A stretch of DNA of 41,142 nt from Paenibacillus ihuae (GTDB taxonomy: Bacteria > Bacillota > Bacilli > Paenibacillales > Paenibacillaceae), in contig NZ_LN831198.1 of the NCBI RefSeq assembly GCF_001368795.1, forward strand, positions 3,144,506-3,185,647, in the 5' to 3' direction. The notes under the pieces are model-generated. The model was not told where the DNA came from and ran no database searches. It saw only the letters and a list, made by a program, of their open reading frames with translations. Shown piece after piece: positions 16,539-25,184 of the stretch. Positions within the stretch are counted from its first letter, which is position 1. Each line of letters begins with the position of its first letter. Made by a program: the position numbers and the translations under genes.

Positions 16539-17935
16539 TAAGACCCTCCTGTTCCCAGCAGCACTCCACTGAGCTGTTCTTTGGTAGCCATTAGCAGATC
16601 ATCGGGAACATTTTGTCCGTTAGTCATATATGACAGTTTAAGCGGAAAGTCATTCAAGACATTGAACAATGGCCCATAGCTTCCAGTCTCATCCAGCTTG
16701 GTGAAAATGACTTTGTCGAGCTGATAACGGCCAAAATGCTCTACAATCATTTTCATATCACGGCTTTTTGAAGTCATGCTTAGTACCAGGAAGGTCTCAC
16801 TTTTCAGCTCTTTAGCCAGCAGACTTTGCAGCTCGGCGACAAGCATTTCATTGCGGTAATTTCGGCCAGCCGTATCCATTAACACCAGATCGCAGCTTTC
16901 TAAGCGGAACAGTGCTCTCTGTAAATCCCCGGGTGACTGTACAACCTCCAGAGGAATATTCAAAATAGCGGCATATGTCCGAAGCTGCTCTACCGCCGAG
17001 ATCCGATAGGTGTCAGAGGTGATTAACCCCACCTTCCTGCCTTGCTTGAACAATTGCTCAGCGGCCAGTTTGGCGATTGTTGTCGTCTTACCAACGCCGG
17101 TAGGACCAGCGATATAAACAATTCGCGTATCCGGTGCGATTCCGGTAGAAATCCTGCCGGCAAGGAATCCGTTCACCTGTTCTTTTAACATTTCATCAAA
17201 GTGTTCCGATGTCCAAGTCCGGCCTTCGTCATTCCAGCGGTCAAAAACATTGCCGATCCATTCATCTACGAGCACAGCATCCGTGTCCTGTTCGATTAAC
17301 CGGCGCTTGAACTCATCGAGAATCTCAGGCAGTTCAACTCCGCTTGAGGAGAAGCGGGCAATCCGCTCCATCCAATGCTTCATATCCCTGATCTCCCGGA
17401 GAACATCGCTTTCCAGCATTGCGGGAACCGGCTGCTCCAGATCCGTATTAAGTTTATCGTAGAGGGCCGATAAGGAGGTGCTTTCTTCCTTTAGAGGTGC
17501 AGCCGGTTGTGTATCAGCCGGTTTGTTCTCCGCTGGTTGGATTCGCTCCTCTTCCTGATCAAGAGGCGGAAGAACAGCTACAGCCCCTCTTGCCTCCTGC
17601 GCTTCAGTTAATGCAGCAGCAATCTCTGCAAAGGACTCGGCAGCCCTTTCTTTAAGCGGCATCTGTGACGAAGAAGCAGCTTTTTGATAAGCCTGCGGTA
17701 CAGCGCTGCGCGGAATATTTACCGGAGGTGCTGTCGTTGCATTACTCGGTACAGCTGGCTTCCGCGTTTCCTCAACTGCAGCTACCACCTCAATCTTCTT
17801 TTTTTGGAACATTCCCATAAATCCGCCGATTTTAATCTCTTTGGTGCTTAGGATGACGGCATCGCTTCCCAGCTCGCTGCGGATGGAATGCATCGCGTCA
17901 GGCATCGTATCGACCACATAACGCTTCACTCTCAT
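16538..17935 (-). CDS. flhF: Flagellar SRP-like GTPase FlhF
   Basis: The 465-residue product is the third SRP GTPase beside Ffh and FtsY. Residues 1-50 (MRVKRYVVDTMPDAMHSI) form the FlhF-specific B domain, about 55-180 a low-complexity linker, then the N and G domains: Walker [18 protein letters not shown] (about 267), LITSDTYRISAVEQLR, DTAGRNY (about 344) and FTKLDETGSYG (about 401). It targets early flagellar components to the assembly site at the membrane. The start overlaps the flhA stop by four bases. Its regulator FlhG is encoded immediately downstream. Confidence 0.96.
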   Translation of the reverse strand: MRVKRYVVDTMPDAMHSIRSELGSDAVILSTKEIKIGGFMGMFQKKKIEVVAAVEETRKPAVPSNATTAPPVNIPRSAVPQAYQKAASSSQMPLKERAAESFAEIAAALTEAQEARGAVAVLPPLDQEEERIQPAENKPADTQPAAPLKEESTSLSALYDKLNTDLEQPVPAMLESDVLREIRDMKHWMERIARFSSSGVELPEILDEFKRRLIEQDTDAVLVDEWIGNVFDRWNDEGRTWTSEHFDEMLKEQVNGFLAGRISTGIAPDTRIVYIAGPTGVGKTTTIAKLAAEQLFKQGRKVGLITSDTYRISAVEQLRTYAAILNIPLEVVQSPGDLQRALFRLESCDLVLMDTAGRNYRNEMLVAELQSLLAKELKSETFLVLSMTSKSRDMKMIVEHFGRYQLDKVIFTKLDETGSYGPLFNVLNDFPLKLSYMTNGQNVPDDLLMATKEQLSGVLLGTGGS

Positions 17936-19965
17936 AAGTTCACCACCCCAACGCTTTGAATTTCAATATTAGGCTCCAGCTCGCTATAAGATAACACTGG
18001 AATATCCTGCATCGTCCGTTCAATAACCTGTCGCAAATACATCCGGATGGTCGGGGATGTCAGCACAATCGGCTGTTGTCCGGACTGAAGAAGACGGTTA
18101 ATCTGCTCCGTAAGACGTTGATATACCGTTTGCGTCGAAACCGGATCGAGTGCCAGATAACTTCCTTGCTCCGTTTGCTGAACACTTTCGGAAATCTTTT
18201 TCTCCAAATTAGGCCCGACTGTAATGACCCGCAAAGTCTCTCCCGCCTGGGAAAATTGCTGGGTAATCTGCCTGGACAATGACTGGCGTACATACTCGGT
18301 CAGAATATCCGGATCTTTCGTATATGTGCCATAGTCTGCCAGTGTCTCGAAGATCGTAACCAGGTCGCGAATCGAGATCTTCTCACGCAGCAGCTTGCCA
18401 AGAACCTTTTGAATATCGCCGATAGCAAGTACTGAGGGAATAAGTTCATCAACCAGCACAGGATAATTCTCCCTGAGGTTGTCGACCAGCTGCTTCGTCT
18501 CCTGGCGTCCAAGCAGCTCATGGCCATGACGTTTGATCAGCTCTGTTAAGTGAGTAGCCACAACGGAAGGCGGATCTACTACGGTATAACCGGATAACTC
18601 CGCACGTTCTTTAACTGAATCATCAATCCACAGTGCAGGCAGTCCAAACGATGGTTCCACCGTTTCTATGCCATTAATCGACTCATCATCATACCCAGGA
18701 CTCATGGCAAGATAGTGATTAAGTAATAATTCACCGCCGCCGACGTTATTTCCTTTAATTTTGATGACATATTCATTCGGTTTTAGTTGAATATTGTCGC
18801 GAATACGTATAACAGGAACAACAAGACCCATTTCCAGTGCACATTGACGTCTAATCATGATAATCCGGTCAAGTAAATCCCCGCCCTGACCTGTATCGGC
18901 CAGCGGAATCAGTCCATATCCAAACTCGAACTCTATCGGATCAACTGTCAGTAGGTTAATAACACTTTCTGGACTGCGTACTTCTTCTATCTGCTTCTCT
19001 TCCACCAGCTGCTCCTTGGCAAGCTGCTGTTTGTTAGCCTTTTGGCCCATACTGTAAGCTGCATATGCCATTAGTCCTGCCAGCGGCAAAGTGGATATTA
19101 CCGTAATAGGTGTGAAGAACCCCAGAAAAGTGATCGTAACAGCCACAATGTATAGCAAATTGGGATATGATATCAACTGGCTTGTTAGGTCTTCCGCTAG
19201 ATTTCCATCCGATGCTGCCCGCGTAACGATTAGACCCGAAGCTGTCGAAATGAGCAACGCCGGGATCTGGCTGACTAGACCGTCACCAATAGTTAATACA
19301 GAATACGTAGACAACGATTCGGCAAAATCCATACCATGAACAACCATACCGATAATAAAACCGCCAATCAGGTTAATCAGCAGGATGATTATACTGGCAA
19401 TAGCATCACCTTTTACGAATTTACTCGCACCGTCCATGGATCCAAAGAAATCAGCTTCACGTTCAATTTTGAGGCGGCGTTCTCGGGCCTGCTGTTCGTT
19501 GATCATACCAGCGTTCAAATCGGCATCAATACTCATCTGCTTCCCTGGCATTGCATCCAGTGTAAATCTGGCGCCTACCTCAGCAACGCGTTCTGAACCT
19601 TTGGTAATCACAATAAACTGCACAACGACCAAAATAAGGAAAACAATGAACCCTATGGCAATTTGTCCCCCGGCAATCCAGCTTCCGAAAGTTGCGACAA
19701 CTTCACCCGCATGTCCGTCTTTCAAAATAAGTTTGGTTGTAGATATATTAAGAGCCAGACGAAATAATGTTGTTATCAATAACAAAGAAGGGAAGATCGA
19801 AAACTGCAGCGCTTCTTTGTTATTCATAGCAACCAAAATGATTGTAAGGGCTAATGAAATATTGATAATTAGCAGTACATCCAGAAGCCACGCCGGGATG
19901 GGCAGAATCATCATTAGCACAATTCCGATAATACCCATTAGAACTGATATATCTTTAGCCTTCAA
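17932..19965 (-). CDS. flhA: Flagellar export gate protein FlhA
   Basis: The 677-residue product equals the usual family length. The N-terminal half has about eight transmembrane helices, including the conserved FHIPEP-region stretch DAMPGKQMSIDADLNAGMI between helices, and VKGDAIASIIILLINLIGG. The C-terminal half is the cytosolic ring domain that receives chaperone-substrate complexes (ILTEYVRQSLSRQITQQF near the end). It forms the nonameric ring of the type III export gate in the basal body. Translation starts at TTG 19965; a strong GGGGGAGG lies upstream and AAGG closer in, so the start is somewhat uncertain. Confidence 0.97.
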   Translation of the reverse strand: MKAKDISVLMGIIGIVLMMILPIPAWLLDVLLIINISLALTIILVAMNNKEALQFSIFPSLLLITTLFRLALNISTTKLILKDGHAGEVVATFGSWIAGGQIAIGFIVFLILVVVQFIVITKGSERVAEVGARFTLDAMPGKQMSIDADLNAGMINEQQARERRLKIEREADFFGSMDGASKFVKGDAIASIIILLINLIGGFIIGMVVHGMDFAESLSTYSVLTIGDGLVSQIPALLISTASGLIVTRAASDGNLAEDLTSQLISYPNLLYIVAVTITFLGFFTPITVISTLPLAGLMAYAAYSMGQKANKQQLAKEQLVEEKQIEEVRSPESVINLLTVDPIEFEFGYGLIPLADTGQGGDLLDRIIMIRRQCALEMGLVVPVIRIRDNIQLKPNEYVIKIKGNNVGGGELLLNHYLAMSPGYDDESINGIETVEPSFGLPALWIDDSVKERAELSGYTVVDPPSVVATHLTELIKRHGHELLGRQETKQLVDNLRENYPVLVDELIPSVLAIGDIQKVLGKLLREKISIRDLVTIFETLADYGTYTKDPDILTEYVRQSLSRQITQQFSQAGETLRVITVGPNLEKKISESVQQTEQGSYLALDPVSTQTVYQRLTEQINRLLQSGQQPIVLTSPTIRMYLRQVIERTMQDIPVLSYSELEPNIEIQSVGVVNL

Positions 19966-19985
19966 TGTCCTTAACCTCCCCCGGC

Positions 19986-21080
19986 TTATCTTCTCTTGCC
20001 TTTAAGCTTGTATACATAGGCCAGCACTTCTGCAACCGCCTGGAATAGATCCGCAGGAACCACATCCCCGATCTCTGTCCTTTGGAATAATGCCCGTGCC
20101 AGCGGCTTATTCTCCATAGTCATAACTCCATGCTCCTTAGCCAGCTCTCTGATACGAAGCGCCACATAATCCTGGCCTTTGGCAATAACTTGCGGAGCCT
20201 CCATTGTTGAACCATCGTATTTCAACGCTACTGCAAAGTGTGTTGGATTCGTAATGATAACATCTGCGTTCGGAATTTCCTGCATCATCCGCTGCATAGC
20301 CATTTTACGCTGGGCTGCCTTGATTTTACCTTTAATCTGCGGGTCGCCCTCCATATTCTTGTACTCATCTTTGATCTCTTGCTTAGACATTTTGAGACTT
20401 TTCTCATGTTCATATTTCTGATAGATATAGTCAAAAATAGCCATAATAAAAAGGACGACTCCGATTTTCACACCCAAATTCATAGTCATCTTTGCGGCGA
20501 AACGGTAAGCCCCCTCTGCATCTACATGTGTAAGTGATGCAAAGCTGTCTTTCTGTCCCCATAGCGCGCTGTAAACTAAATAGCCTACAAGTAACAGTTT
20601 GAAGACTGATTTGAGAAATTCCACAAACGATCGAATGGAGAAAATATTTTTAAACCCTTTGATTGGATTGAGCTTGCTGAACTTCGGAGTGATTCCTGAT
20701 TTCGTGAAAAGAAAACCAACTTCTGCATAGTTAACAACTACAGCAGCTACAAATGTAATAATAAGTAACGGAGCAAGCAGCATCAAAATCTGCAGACCGT
20801 ACTCATTAAACATATTGATTACATTGTCAGTGGTCACTTCCATCAGCATGCGGTTCTGAAATATGTCTGTGTATAGCGTTATAAAACGCTCCTTCATGTA
20901 ATCTCCAAACATTGTCAAACTAAGTAATGCCGACAAAAGAACTACAGAACCAGACAACTCTGCACTTTTGGCCACCTGACCTTGTTTGCGGGCGTCTCCC
21001 CTCTTCTTGGAGGTCGGTTTCTCGGTCTTATCGCCACCGAAATGTTGAAGGTCCAGTTTATAACGCTTCAACCTAGGCAT
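19986..21080 (-). CDS. flhB: Flagellar export switch protein FlhB
   Basis: The 364-residue product has a basic N-terminus (KTEKPTSKKRGDARKQGQVA), four transmembrane helices and a cytoplasmic domain with the self-cleavage motif NPTH in DVIITNPTHFAVALKY (about residues 278-281). Self-cleavage there switches the export apparatus from rod and hook subunits to filament subunits, together with FliK, also present in this operon. It is followed by the proline- and lysine-rich tail end LAYVYKLKGKRR. The gene lies between fliR and flhA with spacers of about 20 bases. Confidence 0.97.
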   Translation of the reverse strand: MPRLKRYKLDLQHFGGDKTEKPTSKKRGDARKQGQVAKSAELSGSVVLLSALLSLTMFGDYMKERFITLYTDIFQNRMLMEVTTDNVINMFNEYGLQILMLLAPLLIITFVAAVVVNYAEVGFLFTKSGITPKFSKLNPIKGFKNIFSIRSFVEFLKSVFKLLLVGYLVYSALWGQKDSFASLTHVDAEGAYRFAAKMTMNLGVKIGVVLFIMAIFDYIYQKYEHEKSLKMSKQEIKDEYKNMEGDPQIKGKIKAAQRKMAMQRMMQEIPNADVIITNPTHFAVALKYDGSTMEAPQVIAKGQDYVALRIRELAKEHGVMTMENKPLARALFQRTEIGDVVPADLFQAVAEVLAYVYKLKGKRR

Positions 21081-21102
21081 AATTCACTCTCCTTACTCCC
21101 AC

Positions 21103-21894
21103 CTAAGGACTCTTTCCCACAAGGCCGAGTAAATTCTGCATGGACTCAAACATAATGTCGAAGAGGTTCTGAAACAACAAAGCCATACTTGGCATTAGCA
21201 AAAGAAACAATGATAGGCCAACAATAATTTTGAGTGGAATTCCAATAACGAACACATTATACTGCGGTGCGGTTCTCGCCAAAAAGGCAAGACCCACATC
21301 CGTCAGAAACAGTGCGGTAACTAAGGGTGCAGACATCTGTAAGGCCAGCATAAAAGATTGCGCGAAGCTGTGAACCAGAAACTCCGATAAACTTCCATCG
21401 ATCATTTTGATAAACAGATTATTATTAAGCGGTACCCATTCATAGCTGTTCACAATCGCATTTAGCAGGTAATGATGTCCATTCATGATGATAAACATAG
21501 TAAGTGCAATCATGTATTTAAAATTACCGAAAATCGGGGCAGAGGATCCGGTCACCGGATCAATTACGTTAGCGATTGCAAAACCGATTTGAATATCAAT
21601 CAAAGAACCAGCAGTTTGTATAGTAATAAACATGAGAAAGCCCACAAAACCAAGCAGCAATCCTATCAATACTTCTCTCAGTATCAGAAGAATGTAAGTG
21701 AAATCCTGGGGAACAGCAATTTCCGTCCCTCCTGAGCTAAAAACAATTAACGCTACAAAGAGGGACAGGCCAATCTTAAATTGAACTGGCACAGTCCGGG
21801 ATGAAAACACAGGAATCACAACAAAAAAGGAGGTAATTCGACAAAAAATTAGCAGAAAGACGGGAAAACTTTGCAACATATTCTCTATAGTCAT
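21103..21894 (-). CDS. fliR: Flagellar export gate protein FliR
   Basis: The 263-residue product is a very hydrophobic polytopic protein with about six or more helices. It is part of the FliP5Q4R1 export gate core. Recognisable family segments are FPVFLLIFCRITSFFVVIPV at the N-terminus, VLIGLLLGFVGFLMFITIQ, and near the C-terminus RTAPQYNVFVIGIPLKI. The start ATG 21894 lies four bases after the fliQ stop, so the pair is closely coupled. Confidence 0.96.
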   Translation of the reverse strand: MTIENMLQSFPVFLLIFCRITSFFVVIPVFSSRTVPVQFKIGLSLFVALIVFSSGGTEIAVPQDFTYILLILREVLIGLLLGFVGFLMFITIQTAGSLIDIQIGFAIANVIDPVTGSSAPIFGNFKYMIALTMFIIMNGHHYLLNAIVNSYEWVPLNNNLFIKMIDGSLSEFLVHSFAQSFMLALQMSAPLVTALFLTDVGLAFLARTAPQYNVFVIGIPLKIIVGLSLFLLLMPSMALLFQNLFDIMFESMQNLLGLVGKSP

Positions 21895-21898
21895 AATC

Positions 21899-22168
21899 TT
21901 AACCGATGTACATGTATAGACTGCCTAATATTTGGCCAGTGAAGTCCACCAGTTTGGTGATTATCCAAGGTCCGAACACTAACAATGCAAGCAATACAGC
22001 GACAATTTTCGGAACAAACGCTAAGGTCTGCTCCTGAATCTGAGTTGTAGCCTGGAATATGCTGACTATAAGTCCTACCACCAGACCAAGAATCAGCATA
22101 GGAGCACTTGTTTCAAGTATCAAATATACAGCCTGGCCGGCGAGACCGATAATAAACTCCGTATTCAT
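21899..22168 (-). CDS. fliQ: Flagellar export gate protein FliQ
   Basis: The 89-residue product has two transmembrane helices with the family core MLILGLVVGLIVSIFQATTQ followed by IQEQTLAFVPKI. Four copies assemble around FliP and FliR in the export gate. The ATG at 22168 has a GAGGAGG site 21 bases after fliP. Length and sequence match the B. subtilis protein closely. Confidence 0.97.
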   Translation of the reverse strand: MNTEFIIGLAGQAVYLILETSAPMLILGLVVGLIVSIFQATTQIQEQTLAFVPKIVAVLLALLVFGPWIITKLVDFTGQILGSLYMYIG

Positions 22169-22189
22169 CCCTTATGCCTCCTCTTAGTG

Positions 22190-22957
22190 TCAGGTGTTAA
22201 AACTTAGCAGCAGTGATTTAACAACTAGGTACCAGCCGTCTACCAGTACGAAGAGCATTATTTTAAAAGGCAATGAGATCATGACCGGAGGCAGCATCAT
22301 CATCCCCATAGCCATCAGTGTACTTGATACAACTACATCAATAATCAGAAAGGGAATAAAAATCATAAAGCCCATCATAAATGCCTTTTTCATTTCACCG
22401 ATAGCAAAGGCCGGCACCATCACTGTTAGCGGTATGTCGCTGTAAGTAGCAGGTTTGACTGATGCATTATTACCGGTGTAATTCATAAACAGCAGCAGAT
22501 CCTTGGTGTTTGTCTGCTTGAACATGAATTCCTTCATTGGATCGGCTGCTTTGGCAAGCGCCTCGGTCTGGGTGAGTGTCCCCTTCATGTACGGCTGCAG
22601 CGCCTGTTCATTCACCTGTGAAAGCGTAGGTGACATGATGAACAAGGTGAGGAACAATGCGAGTCCCACCAGCACCTGGTTTGGAGGCATTTGTTGCGTT
22701 CCTAGCGAAGTTCTGACAAAACCCAGCACGATGACGATCCGTGTAAAACTGGTCATAAGTACTAAAAAAGACGGAGCCACACTCAGTACTGTCACAAGGA
22801 GCAGTATCGAGATGGAACTGGTCCCTCCGCCGGCGGAACCGTCATTATCGCCGACCTGAATATTAATATTCGGAATTGGATCAGCGTGAATCGGATGTAT
22901 GAGCATAACACTGAACATACCGAGCAACAGAAAAGAAAGAATCAGCTTTTTTTTCAT
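22190..22957 (-). CDS. fliP: Flagellar export gate protein FliP
   Basis: The 255-residue product has a cleavable-type signal sequence (KKKLILSFLLLGMFSVMLI), a periplasmic-side segment, then the conserved LVLMTSFTRIVIVLGFVRTS with LGTQQMPPNQVL, and near the C-terminus PFLIIDVVVSSTLMAMGMMM. Five copies form the pore of the export gate. The start overlaps fliO by four bases. Its first codons include an A8 run (22948-22955 region) that is in frame here, a useful contrast to the out-of-frame A-runs in cheA and fliM. Confidence 0.97.
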   Translation of the reverse strand: MKKKLILSFLLLGMFSVMLIHPIHADPIPNINIQVGDNDGSAGGGTSSISILLLVTVLSVAPSFLVLMTSFTRIVIVLGFVRTSLGTQQMPPNQVLVGLALFLTLFIMSPTLSQVNEQALQPYMKGTLTQTEALAKAADPMKEFMFKQTNTKDLLLFMNYTGNNASVKPATYSDIPLTVMVPAFAIGEMKKAFMMGFMIFIPFLIIDVVVSSTLMAMGMMMLPPVMISLPFKIMLFVLVDGWYLVVKSLLLSFNT

Positions 22958-23481
22958 AATTCCCTCGACTCATCCTTAAGACCCTCATCCCGGAGAAGCT
23001 CTTCCATTTTCTCTTTACGCTCAGGTGCCAGCGCAAGCTTGGATTGCAAAGTCTCATAAAAAGAGGATGTTTCGTTAAGTTCGATTTCCTGAGAAGGCAC
23101 ATCTCCGCGCACCTTGGCTTTGATCTTAGCTATAAGCGGCAATAGAAAATTATTCTGTCCTGAAGCTTGATCCTCAAACCGAGAAATAATAAGTGCTACT
23201 TCACCAGGGTCAGTGATTTTATCCAGTATCGAAATATTCTCACCAACCCCGATCAAGTAGAGGCTATCGCCGATTTCAACAATCTGCACAGACTTATTGG
23301 GACCCAATCCGAGCGCACCAAGCGTACGGATGGACTGCCCACTCATTAATGTCTGATTGCGGCGCCCTAGGAACCGGATCAGCAGCACTATGAGGATGAT
23401 AATAATAGCAAGGACAAAAATAACTTTCAGTAAACTCAGCAGGGGACTACTATCTCCGAGCGTTCCGGAAGCGGATAACAT
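22954..23481 (-). CDS. fliO: Flagellar assembly protein FliO (FliZ of Bacillus)
   Basis: The 175-residue product has one strong membrane helix (about 15-38, LLKVIFVLAIIIILIVLLIR) followed by a cytoplasmic FliO domain with IRTLGALGLGPNKSVQIVEI and DSLYLIGVGENISIL, then a charged C-terminal tail. FliO is a chaperone for assembly of the FliP ring. It lies nine bases after cheY and overlaps fliP, the position of fliZ/fliO in B. subtilis. Confidence 0.93.
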   Translation of the reverse strand: MLSASGTLGDSSPLLSLLKVIFVLAIIIILIVLLIRFLGRRNQTLMSGQSIRTLGALGLGPNKSVQIVEIGDSLYLIGVGENISILDKITDPGEVALIISRFEDQASGQNNFLLPLIAKIKAKVRGDVPSQEIELNETSSFYETLQSKLALAPERKEKMEELLRDEGLKDESREL

Positions 23482-23490
23482 GCCTCGTGC

Positions 23491-23856
23491 CTAGACGCCC
23501 AGCGTTTTGTTAATAGCTTCGATAACACGGTCTGCCTGGAATGGCTTCACAATGAAATCTTTGGCACCTGCTTGAATAGCGTCAATTACCATAGCCTGCT
23601 GACCCATGGCTGAACACATGATGACTTTGGCGTTGGCATCCACTTTTTTAATTTCTTTAAGGGCGGCGATTCCGTCCATTTCAGGCATGGTAATATCCAT
23701 CGTGATCAAGTCCGGACGCAACTCCTTAAACTTCTCAATAGCCTGCGAACCGTCCTGGGCTTCACCCACTACCTCGAATCCGTTTTTCGACAAAATGTCA
23801 CGGATCATCATTCTCATAAATGCTGCATCGTCCACGATTAGAATTCGGTTAGCCAT
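23491..23856 (-). CDS. cheY: Chemotaxis response regulator CheY
   Basis: The 121-residue single receiver domain is nearly identical in pattern to B. subtilis CheY. It has the acidic pair in RILIVDDAAFMRMMIRDIL, the phospho-acceptor Asp in DLITMDITMPEMDGI (about 54), the switch Ser in KVIMCSAMGQQ and Lys in FIVKPFQADRV. CheY-P binds FliM and FliY at the motor. A longer frame reaches 23910, but the ATG at 23856 follows GGGAGG and matches the family N-terminus MANRILIVDD. It lies between fliY and fliO. Confidence 0.97.
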   Translation of the reverse strand: MANRILIVDDAAFMRMMIRDILSKNGFEVVGEAQDGSQAIEKFKELRPDLITMDITMPEMDGIAALKEIKKVDANAKVIMCSAMGQQAMVIDAIQAGAKDFIVKPFQADRVIEAINKTLGV

Positions 23857-23882
23857 TTTTAAAAAATCCTCCCTAAGTATGC

Positions 23883-25184
23883 TTATTGTAATTTTTGAAT
23901 TCGGTCCCACTGGCTGACGATATCCGTAACGCGAACTCCGAAGTTTTCGTCGATAACCACGACTTCCCCTTTGGCGATCAGCTTGTTGTTAACCAGAATG
24001 TCAACTGGCTCACCTGCCAGCTTGTCCAGTTCGATAATCGAACCTTGTGACATCTCTAAAATATCTTTTATCTGCTTCTGGGTCCTTCCTAATTCTACGG
24101 TTACTCTCAGTGGTATGTCCATCAATAAATTTAAATTGTTTTCATCAATGTTGCCAAAAGCTCCAGCGCTCAGGTTAGCAAACTGTACAGGCTGTACATT
24201 CACATTGCGATTTGGAGGCGGAGTCTGCGGCGGAGTCTGCGCATACGGCATACCTTGCGGCGGCATTCCATAAGGCGGCATTCCCGGCATTCCATAGGCA
24301 GGCATGCCTGCTGGAGGATAATAATAGCCTCCTTCCATCCCCGGGTAAGGGGGCATTCCCTGCGGCGGATATTGCGGCGGATAACCGCCGGGCTGAGGCG
24401 GTGTCTGCTGTGCAGGAGGAGCTGTAGGGGCTGTCTCTGGAGCAGAGGGTGCTGCTGCAGGCGCTTCAGTCTGCGTAGCAGCCGTCTCCGTGTCTGCCTG
24501 GCTGACATCTCCGATGAGCATTGCAACCATATCTTTGGCGAACTGGACTGGCAAGAGCTGCATGATCGTAGAATCTATCAGCTCTCCAATTTTCAGGCGG
24601 AATGAGATTTGTATCAGGGTTTCATCATTCGGAAGGCTGCCTACACCTTCACCACTGGACATATTTAGAATATCGATACCAGGGGGCGAGATGTTGACAA
24701 ACCGGTTAAAGATCGTAGACATGGAGGTAGCGGATGAGCCCATCATTTGATTCATCGCTTCCTGCACGGCGCTGATATGAATTTCATTCAGCTCTTCATC
24801 CTTAGGATCACCTTCACCGCCCAGCATTAAATCGGCGATTACCTGTGCATCCCTGATCTTGATCACGAGGGAATTAATCCCCTGAAAACCGTCTACGTAC
24901 TGTACATGTACTGCCACGTGCGGTTTAGGAAAAGCTTCCTCAAATTCGCTGCGGGTAATAATCGACACCTTAGGGGTAGTTATATCTACCTTCTTGCCAA
25001 GCAACGTGGAAAGTGCAGTTGCTGCACTGCCAAATGTAATATTACCGATTTCTCCTAAGGCATCCTGCTCAAACGGGGTTAAGAAGTCCTCTACCGTCTT
25101 CTCCTGTGGGGCCAAGGATCCTTCCGCAGATTGTCTGAGAAGAGCATCGATTTCTTCCTGGGATAAATAATCTTTACTCGTCAA
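23883..25184 (-). CDS. fliY: C-ring switch protein and CheY-P phosphatase FliY
   Basis: FliY combines an N-terminal CheY-P-binding motif (LSQEEIDALL), a CheC-like phosphatase domain with two active motifs (DALGEIGNITFGSAATALS and SAVQEAMNQMMGSSA), a linker and a C-terminal FliN/SpoA domain (about 350-430, NLLMDIPLRVTVELGRTQ). The linker of about 95 residues is rich in Pro, Gly, Tyr and Met with irregular PYGMP/PQGMP repeats. TTG 25184 follows AAGGAG by eight bases and gives a product of 433 residues starting TSKDYLSQEE; the same frame is open to TTG 25208 and includes a GTG at 25202, so the start is uncertain. It overlaps the end of fliM. Confidence 0.94.
   Translation of the reverse strand: MTSKDYLSQEEIDALLRQSAEGSLAPQEKTVEDFLTPFEQDALGEIGNITFGSAATALSTLLGKKVDITTPKVSIITRSEFEEAFPKPHVAVHVQYVDGFQGINSLVIKIRDAQVIADLMLGGEGDPKDEELNEIHISAVQEAMNQMMGSSATSMSTIFNRFVNISPPGIDILNMSSGEGVGSLPNDETLIQISFRLKIGELIDSTIMQLLPVQFAKDMVAMLIGDVSQADTETAATQTEAPAAAPSAPETAPTAPPAQQTPPQPGGYPPQYPPQGMPPYPGMEGGYYYPPAGMPAYGMPGMPPYGMPPQGMPYAQTPPQTPPPNRNVNVQPVQFANLSAGAFGNIDENNLNLLMDIPLRVTVELGRTQKQIKDILEMSQGSIIELDKLAGEPVDILVNNKLIAKGEVVVIDENFGVRVTDIVSQWDRIQKLQ

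Noticed and set aside
19385..20005. A 206-codon plus-strand frame opposite flhA
   Set aside because: Ile/Ser-rich antisense of hydrophobic helices; no start signals or recognisable domains.
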